From: Qiania dongpingensis
GTDB taxonomy: Bacteria; Bacillota; Clostridia; Lachnospirales; Lachnospiraceae
Assembly: GCF_014337195.1 (NCBI RefSeq)
Contig: NZ_CP060634.1
Span: 1,860,001-1,924,000 of the forward strand
Reading direction: 5' to 3'
Length of the DNA stretch: 64,000 bases
Both the position numbers and the translations under genes were made by a program. Shown here in pieces: positions 16,155 through 24,893 of the stretch. Under the pieces are notes generated by a model. That model made no database searches. It saw only the letters and a list, made by a program, of their open reading frames with translations, and had not been told where the DNA came from. The stretch's first letter is position 1. Each line of letters opens with the position of its first letter.

Positions 16155-18132
16155 AAAATGGATGAGAAAATGGGAGCATAGAGGGTACCAAGGAAGCCTG
16201 ACCGTGTTTTTTGCCCTTATCCTGACAGTTTTGATTGCCATAGTCATAACCTCACTGGAATCGGCCCGATATTCTGCCCTTTCCTATTTCACCGCTCAGG
16301 CGCAGGAGTCAGCCCTGGAATCTGTCTTTGCCGGATTTTACCGGCCTTTATGGGAAAAATATCATATGTTTTTTGTGGCGGATGGCCCCGGTCTTATTTC
16401 TACGATGGAAGACTATCTTTCCTACTATGAAAATCCGGGAAAAGGCGTTGTAAAAAACGGAACGAATTTGTACGGATTTCGCTCTGAGGAATCGCGGGCC
16501 GTGGAGATCGTAACAGTGATGGACGACGGCGGAGCCCCTTTTTTTGAGGAGATCAGCGAGGATATGAAAAAGCATGGCGCCGGAAATATTTTATCTGCAT
16601 TGACTGGAAAAGACAAGTTGGCAGAGGAAGCAGAAACAGTTTCATCCTACATGGAACAACTGTCCGAATATGGAACGGCCGTCACCGAAATTGAAGAGAG
16701 CTTTGCTCTCATGGATGAGCAGGGAAAAAAACTGAAAGAACAATATGATGCTTTGAATGAGGCCTTGCAGCTTAAAGAATGGCCGGAGACCGTGGGGAGT
16801 GAGATAACTGACAAGGCCGTATCCTGTGCAGCAGAAGCTTTGAGAATATCCGGTCAGGAATATGAAAAGATCATGACATTTACAGAGCAGCTGAAAAAGG
16901 GCGTGGAGCTGGAGAGGACCCGGATGCTGGAGGAACAGGAAAAGATCAGTGAGACAGCGTATGAGATCATGGAAGAGGGGCTTAGGGATCTGACGGAGTA
17001 CACGGAAGAGGAAGGAAGCAGAAGAAAGGCTGCCGATTCTCTGAAAGAGCTGTTAGAAAAACAGGCCGGCGGGCTTATAAATATCGAGCCTTGGGAAAAC
17101 GGAGAGATTACAGATGCGTTTTCAGAGGCGGTGAAACAAGGGAAGGAGGCCTTGAAAGATCTGTCTTATGATAAAGGACAGAACGGAAAAAGAGAGGAAA
17201 GTTCCCTTTTAAAAGCGGTAAAAGATTGGAAAGACCAGGGAATCCTTGCCCTTGTTCTGGATGGTACAGTAACGGTTTCAGAGGCGCATTTGAAAGAAAG
17301 CGTCTATCCTTCTAAGCTGAGCAGCTTCGAAGAGCAATCTGAGGGCGGTGCTGTGGAGGCAGCGTTCAAGAAGGGGACGGCGGCTCTGTATATGACAGAG
17401 CATTTCGGGACCTTTAGAGAGACAGAGGAGGACTCTGTGCTGTCCTACGAAATGGAATATATCGTCGGCAAATACGACAATGACAAAGAGAACCTCACGG
17501 CGGCAGTGGAAAAACTGATAGGACTGAGGTCGGGGATGAACTTCATGTATCTTTTACAGGATAGAGAAAAAAGCCTGGAGGCTGAGGCTCTGGCTGCAGC
17601 GCTGGTCGGCTTTACCGGAGTCTATCCGCTGATTCGGCTGACAGCGAAACTTTTGCTCGCGGCATGGGCCCTGGCAGAGGCGGTAAATGATGTAAGGAGG
17701 CTGATAAAAGGTGATGAGGTCCCGCTTATAAAAAACAGTTCGGACTGGAACCTGTCTTTGACCGGCGCCGGAGAGAGCCTGAGAGCGGAAGGGCAGATAG
17801 TCCAGAACCGCACACAAGAGGAGAGGACCAGAGGACAGCAGGATTTTTGGACCTATGAGAAATATCTTCAGCTTTTGTTCTTGCTGGGGAAAACAGAAAG
17901 ACAGGGTTTTCGCGCCATGGATTTAATGGAAGCGAACCTCAGACAGAAGGATTCCGGATTTTTTATGGAAAACTGTGTTTATCATATATCGGTCGAAACT
18001 ACGTTTCAGGCGGAGGCCAGGTTTACTCAGATTCCGTTTATGAAAAGAGGCGGCGCTTCGGCCGGAAAATACAGATTCCGAAAACTGGCAGCATACGGGT
18101 ATCAAAACCCTAGGTCTGCTGGGGAAGAATGA
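16144..18132 (+). CDS. DUF5702-like Tad locus protein with pseudopilin N-terminus
   Basis: About 662 residues from the ATG at 16144, 11 bases inside the pilin gene; an ATG at 16129 is possible but has no ribosome site. The N-terminus reads YQGSLTVFFALILTVLIAIV, a type IV pseudopilin-like stalk in which position 5 after Gly is Phe rather than Glu. Long glutamate-rich, helical, coiled-coil-like stretches follow (about 150-420). Such large proteins are regular members of clostridial Tad loci and may be a tip or minor-pilin adaptor. Function is not established. Confidence 0.75.
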   Translation: MCTKKWMRKWEHRGYQGSLTVFFALILTVLIAIVITSLESARYSALSYFTAQAQESALESVFAGFYRPLWEKYHMFFVADGPGLISTMEDYLSYYENPGKGVVKNGTNLYGFRSEESRAVEIVTVMDDGGAPFFEEISEDMKKHGAGNILSALTGKDKLAEEAETVSSYMEQLSEYGTAVTEIEESFALMDEQGKKLKEQYDALNEALQLKEWPETVGSEITDKAVSCAAEALRISGQEYEKIMTFTEQLKKGVELERTRMLEEQEKISETAYEIMEEGLRDLTEYTEEEGSRRKAADSLKELLEKQAGGLINIEPWENGEITDAFSEAVKQGKEALKDLSYDKGQNGKREESSLLKAVKDWKDQGILALVLDGTVTVSEAHLKESVYPSKLSSFEEQSEGGAVEAAFKKGTAALYMTEHFGTFRETEEDSVLSYEMEYIVGKYDNDKENLTAAVEKLIGLRSGMNFMYLLQDREKSLEAEALAAALVGFTGVYPLIRLTAKLLLAAWALAEAVNDVRRLIKGDEVPLIKNSSDWNLSLTGAGESLRAEGQIVQNRTQEERTRGQQDFWTYEKYLQLLFLLGKTERQGFRAMDLMEANLRQKDSGFFMENCVYHISVETTFQAEARFTQIPFMKRGGASAGKYRFRKLAAYGYQNPRSAGEE

Positions 18133-18183
18133 ATTGAAATAACGCAGGTAACAGATATCTGCCGCGAAAGGAGGTGGAGACAG

Positions 18184-19614
18184 GTGCCCTTTTCCTTAAG
18201 GCATATCATCCAACAAGTAATCAGGAACTCTCATTTTCGAACTCTAGCTTTCGCTCCCAATAATTTGCCCCTGAGAGCGAAGCTCCAAAAACCTCTCCAA
18301 GTACAATGTAAGCCAAGTCAAAAACCAAAAAAACTGAATATAGAATTAAACGAATGTCTGGAGAAGAGGGCATCTGCCTCCGCCTCACAAAAAAGCTTTG
18401 TGGGAAGCCTTACGGTGGAAGCGTCTTTTGTAATGAGCCTTTTTTTGCTATCCATATGTCTGCTGTTTTACTTTTTTCACCTGATGGAGTTTCAGATACA
18501 GCTGCAGTTTGCTCTGGAAGAGACGGCGAGAGCAGAAGCCATTAGTCAGACCAGTTCTTTTCTGGGAGAGAGAAGCTTCTGGGGCCGGATAGAAAAGGAA
18601 GTTACAAAGACAGGAAAAGGTCTGAGAATCAATTCGGACAGCCTGAAGGTGGTATACAATGCGGAAGGTGTCTTTCCGTCAGAGGAGGACATTCTGGATG
18701 TTTTTGTCTGTTACCAGGCGGGGCCGGAGCTTTTGCTGTTTGGCCCGCTGAAAGGGTCTTATGTGCAGAGGTGCAGGAGAAGGCGATGGACTGGTCAGGC
18801 GTCTGTAGGGCAGGACAGTACGAAAGAAGGGGAAACGGAAGAATACGTTTATATTACGCAAAATGGAGCAGTTTATCACAGAAAACGAGAGTGTACATAT
18901 TTGAAACTCTCAATCAGAGCAGCGGACGGGAACTCTGTGAGCGGCCTCAGAAATGAGGAAGGAAGTAAATACCGGCCGTGCGAAAGATGTATGAAAAACG
19001 TTTTGATGCCGGGAACGGTGTATATCACAGATACCGGGGATCGATATCACAGGACAAGAAACTGCAGCGGACTGAACCGCTGGATTATGAAGGTTCCGCT
19101 GTCACAGGTGGGAGGAAAAGGACCTTGCAGCCGGTGTGGGGCAGATACCTCCAAATTAGAAAACAACAAAAATTATGTGAAGAATGGAGGCGGGCAGAAC
19201 CATGTTTCTTGTTGTCTTTTTGGGAGCGTGTACTTATTGGGACTGCCGTTATCGAAAAATACCAATCTTGCTGCTGACAGCGGGAATTGCTCTGGGTACG
19301 GGAATCTGGATGACTCGGGAGGGGTTCGGATGGGAAGTTTTGCTGAATGTGATTCCGGGAATTCTTCTGAGCCTGACGGCATGGCTGCTTCCAGGCCAGA
19401 TCGGCATGGGGGATGGATGGATGATAGCGGCAGCAGGGGCGGCATATGGATGGAAAGAAGGTATATTGCTTTTGGAAGGCGGGCTGCTTTTTATGTTCCC
19501 AGCAGCTTTTTTCTTCGTGATGATCAAAAGGAAAAAGGACCGTACACTGCCCTTTGCTCCGTTCATGTTGGGAGGGTACCTATGTCAAATGCTGTTTTTC
19601 TAAGGACGGAGTGA
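18184..19614 (+). CDS. TadE-like pseudopilin with two Cys/His modules; tail probably frameshifted
   Basis: A 476-residue frame from a GTG at 18184 behind AAGGAGGTGGAG. Residues 70-99 (FVGSLTVEASFVMSLFLLS and on) are a TadE-type signal with Glu at +5 after G74. Two copies of a Cys/His module follow: VYITxxGxxYHRxRxC, then a CxxC (C266/C269 and C315/C318), which could bind metal. From about residue 339 the frame is just an out-of-frame reading of the downstream peptidase gene, so the native stop near 19160-19200 appears lost, perhaps by a frameshift. The first 65 residues are also atypical, with an inverted repeat in the DNA. Confidence 0.65.
   Translation: MPFSLRHIIQQVIRNSHFRTLAFAPNNLPLRAKLQKPLQVQCKPSQKPKKLNIELNECLEKRASASASQKSFVGSLTVEASFVMSLFLLSICLLFYFFHLMEFQIQLQFALEETARAEAISQTSSFLGERSFWGRIEKEVTKTGKGLRINSDSLKVVYNAEGVFPSEEDILDVFVCYQAGPELLLFGPLKGSYVQRCRRRRWTGQASVGQDSTKEGETEEYVYITQNGAVYHRKRECTYLKLSIRAADGNSVSGLRNEEGSKYRPCERCMKNVLMPGTVYITDTGDRYHRTRNCSGLNRWIMKVPLSQVGGKGPCSRCGADTSKLENNKNYVKNGGGQNHVSCCLFGSVYLLGLPLSKNTNLAADSGNCSGYGNLDDSGGVRMGSFAECDSGNSSEPDGMAASRPDRHGGWMDDSGSRGGIWMERRYIAFGRRAAFYVPSSFFLRDDQKEKGPYTALCSVHVGRVPMSNAVFLRTE
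19202..19603 (+). CDS. Small A24 prepilin peptidase
   Basis: About 133 residues from the ATG at 19202, preceded by GGAGGCGGG; an ATG at 19184 is upstream of that site. It is a membrane protein with WDCRYRKIP (first Asp motif, near residue 13) and IGMGDGWM (GxGD motif). It is shorter than the A24 enzyme at 10848 but keeps both aspartates. It overlaps the unusual tail of the preceding frame by about 400 bases in a different frame, which supports this frame as the real one here. Confidence 0.8.
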   Translation: MFLVVFLGACTYWDCRYRKIPILLLTAGIALGTGIWMTREGFGWEVLLNVIPGILLSLTAWLLPGQIGMGDGWMIAAAGAAYGWKEGILLLEGGLLFMFPAAFFFVMIKRKKDRTLPFAPFMLGGYLCQMLFF

Positions 19615-19618
19615 GTAA

Positions 19619-20035
19619 ATGAACGGTGGTAAATGGCTGATCAGCCGGAAGATAGAAGGGGGATATACGGTGGAGGCGGCATTTTTGCTCCCTTTGGGGT
19701 TTGCGCTGATACTCCTGGTGGTATCCTATAGTTTTATTTTCCGTGATAAGGTTACGATATGCGCCGGAGTGCACGAGGCGGCGGAACGGGAGGCATTTCA
19801 AAAGACAGGAAACAATCAGAAAGAAACAAAGTATCTGGAAACCCTGTCGTGTCCGGATATTCCAATCCAGATCAGTAGAGGAGAGACGATGGTCACGGTT
19901 AAATGCGGCGGAAAAAGCCAGTTTTTGTCACGGCTCATCCAATCCCTTTTCTTTCTCAGAGAGCCGTATCTCGAGAAACGGGAGGAAATCGGATTGCTAT
20001 ATGGGGAACAGGTAATCAGAGACATGAACTTTTAA
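19619..20035 (+). CDS. TadE/TadF-like pseudopilin
   Basis: 138 residues. A basic N-terminus ends EGGYTVEAAFLLPLGFALIL, where cleavage after G14 would leave Glu at +5, the pseudopilin rule. A small extracytoplasmic domain with two cysteines follows. It is likely a minor pilin processed by one of the two A24 peptidases of the locus. GGAG lies 8 bases before the ATG, and the gene starts 15 bases after the small peptidase gene. Confidence 0.82.
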   Translation: MNGGKWLISRKIEGGYTVEAAFLLPLGFALILLVVSYSFIFRDKVTICAGVHEAAEREAFQKTGNNQKETKYLETLSCPDIPIQISRGETMVTVKCGGKSQFLSRLIQSLFFLREPYLEKREEIGLLYGEQVIRDMNF

Positions 20036-20050
20036 AAGAGGTGGAAATGA

Positions 20051-21265
20051 GTGGAAGTGTTTTACAAAAGGGAACATGGCCATAATTATATTATGTTTCA
20101 GGCGGAATCAGAACAGGCAGGAACTGCAGCGGTATCCTGCGGAGGTGAGAAACGAGAGCATTGGGATTCTCAAATTGAGATGGTCAGGAGAAATAGAATT
20201 CCTGGTTTGGCACAGCTGAGTATGCGATGGGAAGACAACAAGGTGTATTATGGGTACGATATTACAGGAATGCAGCCTGTCTCCAGGGTGATGGATATCC
20301 GGGATCTCTCAGGAGATGAAATAAAAGAATTTCTGCAGCAGCTGGCAGATGTGATCTTAAGGCTGGAACAATTCCTGCTCGACCGGGATGACCTCGTTTT
20401 GGAACCAGAATATATTTATATGCGGCTGGAAGGGCCGCGGTATTATTTCTTTATTTGTCCGGGACAAGAAGGAGAGTATGGAGAACATATGAAGCGGTTG
20501 TCCCAATATCTGCTGGAAAAGGCAGATGGTGAGGACGCAGAGTCAGCAGGGCTGGTTTTCCGGTTGTATCGTTTGTGCGCCTCGGGAGAAGCAGAACCGG
20601 AAACACTGACAGCTTGTCTGAATGAGGGGAGACTCAGACATCAGGGGGAAAATACCGAGGAAAGAGAAGGATATGGCCGGCGGGAGGATACAGAGAGAGG
20701 AGAAGCGGAATGGGAAGAGCAGATTGATGATATGGGGTCAGGAGAAAAGGAGGATAAAAAAAGATACCCTGCGGGTATCAGAGGCATTTTACACAAAATC
20801 TTCCGGCGGACTCCGGATGGGCTGGAGACTATGTGGGATGAACTGGAACCGAATAATAGGCGATTTTCAAACGGAACCGGAGGAGAGCGGACACAAGGCT
20901 TTACGGAAGAACGCCCCACGGAGGTATTATATGTGGAGGAAGATTCAATGCTGTCACCGACCCTGTGCTGTCAGGAAAGTCAGGAGGTGGTCTCGCTGAC
21001 ACATTTTCCGTTTTTGGTAGGGACACAGGAGAACTGGGCTCATTATAATCCTGGATTTCATGGCGTCAGCCGGCTGCATCTAAAGCTGGAGAAGAAAAAC
21101 GGAATGTACTGGATAATGGATCTGAATTCTACAAATGGAACGAAATTGAACGGCAGTCCGCTTTTACCCAATGAAGAAAAGCAGATACGCCATGGTGACC
21201 ATATCTGGATCGCAGGGCTTACATATGAATTCATGGAGTTTGACAGAAAAGAAAAATCATGTTAA
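20051..21265 (+). CDS. DUF6382-like and FHA-domain protein
   Basis: 404 residues from a GTG at 20051 with AGAGGTGG ahead. The N-terminal 200 residues resemble the DUF6382 domain found in Tad-locus proteins. A charged linker (about 195-300) follows, then a C-terminal FHA domain with the phosphothreonine-binding signature GVSRLHLKL and NSTNGTKLNG (about 337-375). FHA domains read Ser/Thr phosphorylation, which suggests kinase control of pilus assembly, although no kinase gene is in the window. It is cytoplasmic, without a membrane segment. Confidence 0.82.
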   Translation: MEVFYKREHGHNYIMFQAESEQAGTAAVSCGGEKREHWDSQIEMVRRNRIPGLAQLSMRWEDNKVYYGYDITGMQPVSRVMDIRDLSGDEIKEFLQQLADVILRLEQFLLDRDDLVLEPEYIYMRLEGPRYYFFICPGQEGEYGEHMKRLSQYLLEKADGEDAESAGLVFRLYRLCASGEAEPETLTACLNEGRLRHQGENTEEREGYGRREDTERGEAEWEEQIDDMGSGEKEDKKRYPAGIRGILHKIFRRTPDGLETMWDELEPNNRRFSNGTGGERTQGFTEERPTEVLYVEEDSMLSPTLCCQESQEVVSLTHFPFLVGTQENWAHYNPGFHGVSRLHLKLEKKNGMYWIMDLNSTNGTKLNGSPLLPNEEKQIRHGDHIWIAGLTYEFMEFDRKEKSC

Positions 21266-21292
21266 TGTGACCTCAGGAAAAGAGGGAGAACT

Positions 21293-21937
21293 ATGAATCA
21301 TACAGATATTTCCAGACAGAGGAGACTTCCATATGCCACGATCACGATAGCTGCAGCCAATGTGATATATTTTTTTTATCTTCTGTTTATCGGGGCATTG
21401 GGAACGACGTCCGGGATGGTGGACAAGGGAGCGCTGCTTGTGGTGAAGGGAACTTATATCGGAGGCTGGAGCCAGTTGTTCACATCTATGTTTATGCACT
21501 TTGATATTCAGCATATCGGCGGGAATCTGCTGATCATGGTGATTATTGGGGCGATGTTGGAAGAAAGGCTGGGAAGAGTCCGGTTTTTGTTCTCCTATTT
21601 TGTCAGCGGCCTGGCCGGAAATGCCGCTACGATTCTTTGGTACTGCATGCTGGGGAAGACAGTTGTGTCAGCCGGAGCGTCCGGCGCGGTCTTCGGTCTG
21701 GTCGGGACCTTGTTCTGTCTGATCTTCCGGAACCGGGGATCTGTTCCCGGTTTCAGCAGGAGCCGTATGCTGATTATGATTTTTCTGATTATTTACAGCG
21801 GATACAATAGCGCAGGAATCAACACAGTTGCCCATGTTGCCGGTTTTCTGGCAGGGACGCTCTGCGGCCTGTTATTTAACAGCATTTGGAAGGCTTGGCA
21901 GGAGGATCGTAAAGACGGACCCTTTGCCGGGGCATGA
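21293..21937 (+). CDS. Rhomboid-family intramembrane serine protease
   Basis: 214 residues with six membrane segments. The catalytic pair is clear: Ser130 in GASGAVFG and His180 in VAHVAGF. The HFDIQHIGGN loop and the early L1 region (GGWSQLFTSMFMH) fit the family. It lies 27 bases after the FHA gene and may be the last gene of the pilus unit or an unrelated neighbour. Substrate is unknown. Its last 66 bases overlap the end of a converging histidine kinase gene. Confidence 0.92.
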   Translation: MNHTDISRQRRLPYATITIAAANVIYFFYLLFIGALGTTSGMVDKGALLVVKGTYIGGWSQLFTSMFMHFDIQHIGGNLLIMVIIGAMLEERLGRVRFLFSYFVSGLAGNAATILWYCMLGKTVVSAGASGAVFGLVGTLFCLIFRNRGSVPGFSRSRMLIMIFLIIYSGYNSAGINTVAHVAGFLAGTLCGLLFNSIWKAWQEDRKDGPFAGA

Positions 21938-22687
21938 GCTTATACAAAGCCTGCCGCCATGAGACTCCACGATGTTTCGAGCTATGGGCAGGCCGAGACC
22001 AGTCCCGTTGGCCTTATCAGTGAAAAAAGGCTGAAAGATGGCTTCTTGCTGCTTTGCGGAAAGTCCCACGCCGGTATCCTTTACTTCAATGACGGTAGTT
22101 TCTGTGCCGAGGAGCCGGGTTTCATCTTCGGTAGCTTCCCGCAGACAAAGAGAGACCGTCCCTTCGTGTCCCAAAGCCTCCAGTCCGTTTTTAATGAGGT
22201 TGGTGATAGCCTGATACAGCTTGGCTGTATCGGCATATAGGATTGAATGAGTTTTCGGACATGATAAAATCAACCGCCTATGGATTCCGTCAAACCATGT
22301 TTGGCAATTATGGTAGACATCTCGCAAAAAGGCGGTCAGATCACATAGCCGGCGGTGAGGTACAAGTGCTTTAAGGGATTTAAATGATGATAGATCTTGT
22401 AGAAACGCCTGCATATGGGACAGGTCGGAATGTATACTGCTCCAATACCGCGTGGAGGCGACATCGGGATAATCTTGTTCCATGAGCTGTACGGAGCCGA
22501 CCAACAGGGTAAGCGAATTTCGTAATTCGTGGGAAATAGCGGAGAGAGATGCCTGTGTATCTTCCTCTAACTCTATTAACTTTTGATTCAGCCGACGATT
22601 TTCAGCCTTCAGATTATTATTTTCTCTGATCAGCTGTTCCATGCTGCCGGCTGGAGGCCGATATAAGTCTTCTTTTTCATCATTCAT
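21872..22687 (-). CDS. Sensorless histidine kinase
   Basis: About 271 residues from the ATG at 22687, behind AGGATG; the open frame to 22807 has no site. It begins with a coiled coil (ENNNLKAENRRLNQKLIELE, about 22-42). The phosphoacceptor His53 in AISHELRNSL follows, then a HATPase domain with NLIKNGLEAL (N box), DTGVGL (G1) and NGTGLGLPI (G2). There is no membrane or sensory domain and no response regulator next to it, so it is an orphan cytosolic kinase. Its input is unknown. It overlaps the rhomboid gene tail to tail. Confidence 0.9.
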   Translation of the reverse strand: MNDEKEDLYRPPAGSMEQLIRENNNLKAENRRLNQKLIELEEDTQASLSAISHELRNSLTLLVGSVQLMEQDYPDVASTRYWSSIHSDLSHMQAFLQDLSSFKSLKALVPHRRLCDLTAFLRDVYHNCQTWFDGIHRRLILSCPKTHSILYADTAKLYQAITNLIKNGLEALGHEGTVSLCLREATEDETRLLGTETTVIEVKDTGVGLSAKQQEAIFQPFFTDKANGTGLGLPIARNIVESHGGRLCISSCPGKGSVFTILLPSLPNAVK

Positions 22688-22897
22688 AGTGTCACATCCT
22701 AATTTGGTAATTAAACAGAATTTTTCCAGTATAAACCATGTTATCAGTTTGAGAGTAACATTACCCGAAAAATAAGGCAAACAAATTCGTTCGACAAAAA
22801 AAGACAAGACAATAGAAACATCTTGCTAAAAAAACTAGGTGATTGTAGACTATATATATAGGAAATTACCAGATATAAAGAAATAGGAGCGATGTCA

Positions 22898-23314
22898 ATG
22901 AAAGACGAAAATTGTGTTTTTTGCAAGATTGCTAATGGAGAGATTTTTACGGCGACTCTGTACGAGGACGATTTGTTCCGCGTGATACTGGATCTGGGAC
23001 CGGCATCCAGAGGACATGCGCTGATCCTGCCGAAAAATCATTTTGCGGATGTCTGTGCACTGGATCAGGAGACATCTTCCAAGGTGCTGGCCCTGGCTGC
23101 GAAGATAGGGACTGCCATGAAGAAAAGCCTAAACTGCGCTGGCTTTAATTTAGTTCAGAATAATGGCCAGGCCGCCGGCCAGACTGTATTCCATTTCCAT
23201 CTTCACATTATACCCCGCTATGAAGGCGGCCCCCGTATGGTCAGCTGGGAACCTCAGAGCCCTTCTCAGGAAGAACTGGCCCAATTGGCGGAGTGTATTA
23301 AAAAGGAATTGTGA
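22898..23314 (+). CDS. HIT-family nucleotide hydrolase
   Basis: About 138 residues from the ATG at 22898; AGGAG is correctly spaced for it and too close to the ATG at 22892. CVFCKIANGEIF and the histidine triad FHFHLHIIP near residue 100 define the family, which hydrolyses nucleoside phosphoramidates or dinucleotide polyphosphates in the cytosol. It is a single gene, closed by a terminator shared with murG. Confidence 0.93.
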   Translation: MKDENCVFCKIANGEIFTATLYEDDLFRVILDLGPASRGHALILPKNHFADVCALDQETSSKVLALAAKIGTAMKKSLNCAGFNLVQNNGQAAGQTVFHFHLHIIPRYEGGPRMVSWEPQSPSQEELAQLAECIKKEL

Positions 23315-23327
23315 GAACGAAAAGAAA

Positions 23328-23350
23328 AAGGCGGGCATTTGGCCCGCCTT
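23328..23350 (-). terminator. Terminator between HIT and murG genes
   Basis: AAGGCGGGC and GCCCGCCTT stem with a 5-base loop. The T-run lies on the minus strand (CTTTTTCTTTTC), so it chiefly ends the murG transcript. Confidence 0.85.
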
Positions 23351-23374
23351 ACAGCAGCTCGTCAGCTGCGGATT

Positions 23375-24442
23375 TTATTTGAGACATATTTCATTCATCA
23401 TAGCTGTGATGGTGCCGATGGCATCAGCTGTTTTGCTGGTATTCATCGAATTTATGTAATCCTGTCTGTTGGCATATACTTTTTCTATCAGCGCCTTCAG
23501 CGCGTCATCCGTTAAATCCTCTTCCAGAAGAACCTCACTAAAGCCTTGTTTCCGGAAAGACTCTGCGTTCAGCAGCTGATCCCCGCGGCTGGCAGCTGCC
23601 GACAGCGGTATTAAGATATTCGGCTTTCGGAGCGCCAGAATCTCGCAGATTGCGTTGGCGCCAGCGCGCGAGATCATAAGGTCAGATAAAGCAAACAGAT
23701 CTTTCAGCTGAGAGCTGATATATTCATACTGCACATAGCCCTCCAGAGAATCCAGAGATTTATCCAGGTTTCCTTTTCCACAGAGATGAATGACCTGATA
23801 GGACTTTAAAAGCTCAGGAAGGATATTCCGGACGGCCGAATTGACCTTTACGGATCCCAGGCTTCCGCCGATTACCAGTATCACCGGTTTTTTGGAAGAC
23901 AATCCGGTAAACTTGAGGCCGGAAAGGGGAGAACCGTTTAAAAGCTCTTTCCGGATAGGGGAACCGGTGAGGACAGCTTTTTCCCCAGGCAAGTATTTGA
24001 GCGTTTCAGGGAAATTGCAGCAGACCTTCCTGGCAGACGGTATGCACAGCTTATTTGCCAGCCCCGGCGTCATGTCGGATTCATGGATGATGACGGGGAT
24101 ATGGCGCCCCTTTGCGGCTAATACTACCGGCACCGCTACAAAACCGCCTTTAGAAAAGATGACGTCAGGTTTTTCACGTTTTAGTATTTTTTTTGCCTGA
24201 AAATACCCCTTTAATATGCGGAAAGGGTCCGAAAAGTTCTTGAAGCTGAAGTAACGGCGCAGCTTTCCGGAGGAGATACCATCATAAGGGATTCCGGCCT
24301 TTTCGATCAGTTCTTTTTCGATGCCGTTGTAAGAACCGATATACCGTATTTCATAGCCCTGTTCCTTTAAGGCAGGAATCAGAGCCAGGTTAGGTGTAAC
24401 ATGTCCGGCAGTTCCTCCGCCGGTTAATATGATTTTTTTCAT
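23375..24442 (-). CDS. murG: UDP-GlcNAc:lipid I transferase, MurG family
   Basis: 355 residues. GT28 fold with the N-terminal [14 protein letters not shown] loop (residues 8-21), SKGGFVAVP (about 95-103), IHESDMTPG, and the C-terminal nucleotide-binding GGSLGS and [11 protein letters not shown] motifs. MurG makes lipid II by adding GlcNAc at the membrane inner face. It stands outside any division/cell-wall cluster, so it may be a second MurG-type enzyme; the sequence still carries the family motifs. A 19-base gap separates it from the upstream TSCPD gene on the same strand. Confidence 0.88.
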   Translation of the reverse strand: MKKIILTGGGTAGHVTPNLALIPALKEQGYEIRYIGSYNGIEKELIEKAGIPYDGISSGKLRRYFSFKNFSDPFRILKGYFQAKKILKREKPDVIFSKGGFVAVPVVLAAKGRHIPVIIHESDMTPGLANKLCIPSARKVCCNFPETLKYLPGEKAVLTGSPIRKELLNGSPLSGLKFTGLSSKKPVILVIGGSLGSVKVNSAVRNILPELLKSYQVIHLCGKGNLDKSLDSLEGYVQYEYISSQLKDLFALSDLMISRAGANAICEILALRKPNILIPLSAAASRGDQLLNAESFRKQGFSEVLLEEDLTDDALKALIEKVYANRQDYINSMNTSKTADAIGTITAMMNEICLK

Positions 24443-24461
24443 GGTGAACTGCTCCTGAACA

Positions 24462-24716
24462 TTAATGAGTTGCTTTATATTCTTTCAAAGCTTTAGCCAG
24501 CTGGTCAGGACATGAAGTTCCGCGTCCGCCGCAGTCAATGCCGTCGATTTTTTGTATGGCTTCATCCACATCCATACCGGCTATCAGCCGCGCTACGCCT
24601 TGGGTATTTCCGGCGCAGCCTCCGATGAACTGGACAGTTTTGATCGTGTTTCCCTCAATCTCAAATCTGATTTCACGGCTGCATACGCCGTGGGTCTTAT
24701 AACTTGTCATGATCAT
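24462..24716 (-). CDS. TSCPD-domain protein (TIGR03905 type)
   Basis: 84 residues from the ATG at 24716 behind AAAGGAGG; an ATG two codons later is possible. It carries [14 protein letters not shown] and [16 protein letters not shown], the cysteine-rich TSCPD fold also found at the end of some B12-dependent ribonucleotide reductases. Standing alone, its role is unknown. An extended -10 (TGCTATACT, minus strand near 24735-24743) lies just upstream. It is likely co-transcribed with murG. Confidence 0.88.
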   Translation of the reverse strand: MIMTSYKTHGVCSREIRFEIEGNTIKTVQFIGGCAGNTQGVARLIAGMDVDEAIQKIDGIDCGGRGTSCPDQLAKALKEYKATH

Positions 24717-24831
24717 ATTACCTCCTTTTACGCAAGTATAGCACAAAATAAGAAAATTGTACCAGGTTTTTCATTTCGAAGGAAAGTGCACCCTGTAAGG
24801 GGAGCTTGAAATGGTCTTGCCTACTTTGTTC

Positions 24832-24860
24832 TTGCCACGATTTCCGGCGGAAGGTATAAT
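24832..24860 (+). promoter_or_regulatory. Promoter of the MTA/SAH nucleosidase gene
   Basis: TTGCCA (24832-24837), 17-base spacer, TATAAT (24855-24860), 33 bases before the ATG. Confidence 0.75.
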
Positions 24861-24893
24861 GAAACAAGAACAGGCAATAGGAGGGACAGTCAT

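Noticed and set aside
24780..24810. GAAAGTGCACC-like stretch resembling parts of the 58798 hairpins and of the palindromic units (also near 50718)
   Set aside because: The similarity is only about 10-12 bases and no matching stem is kept, so I do not call a repeat family.
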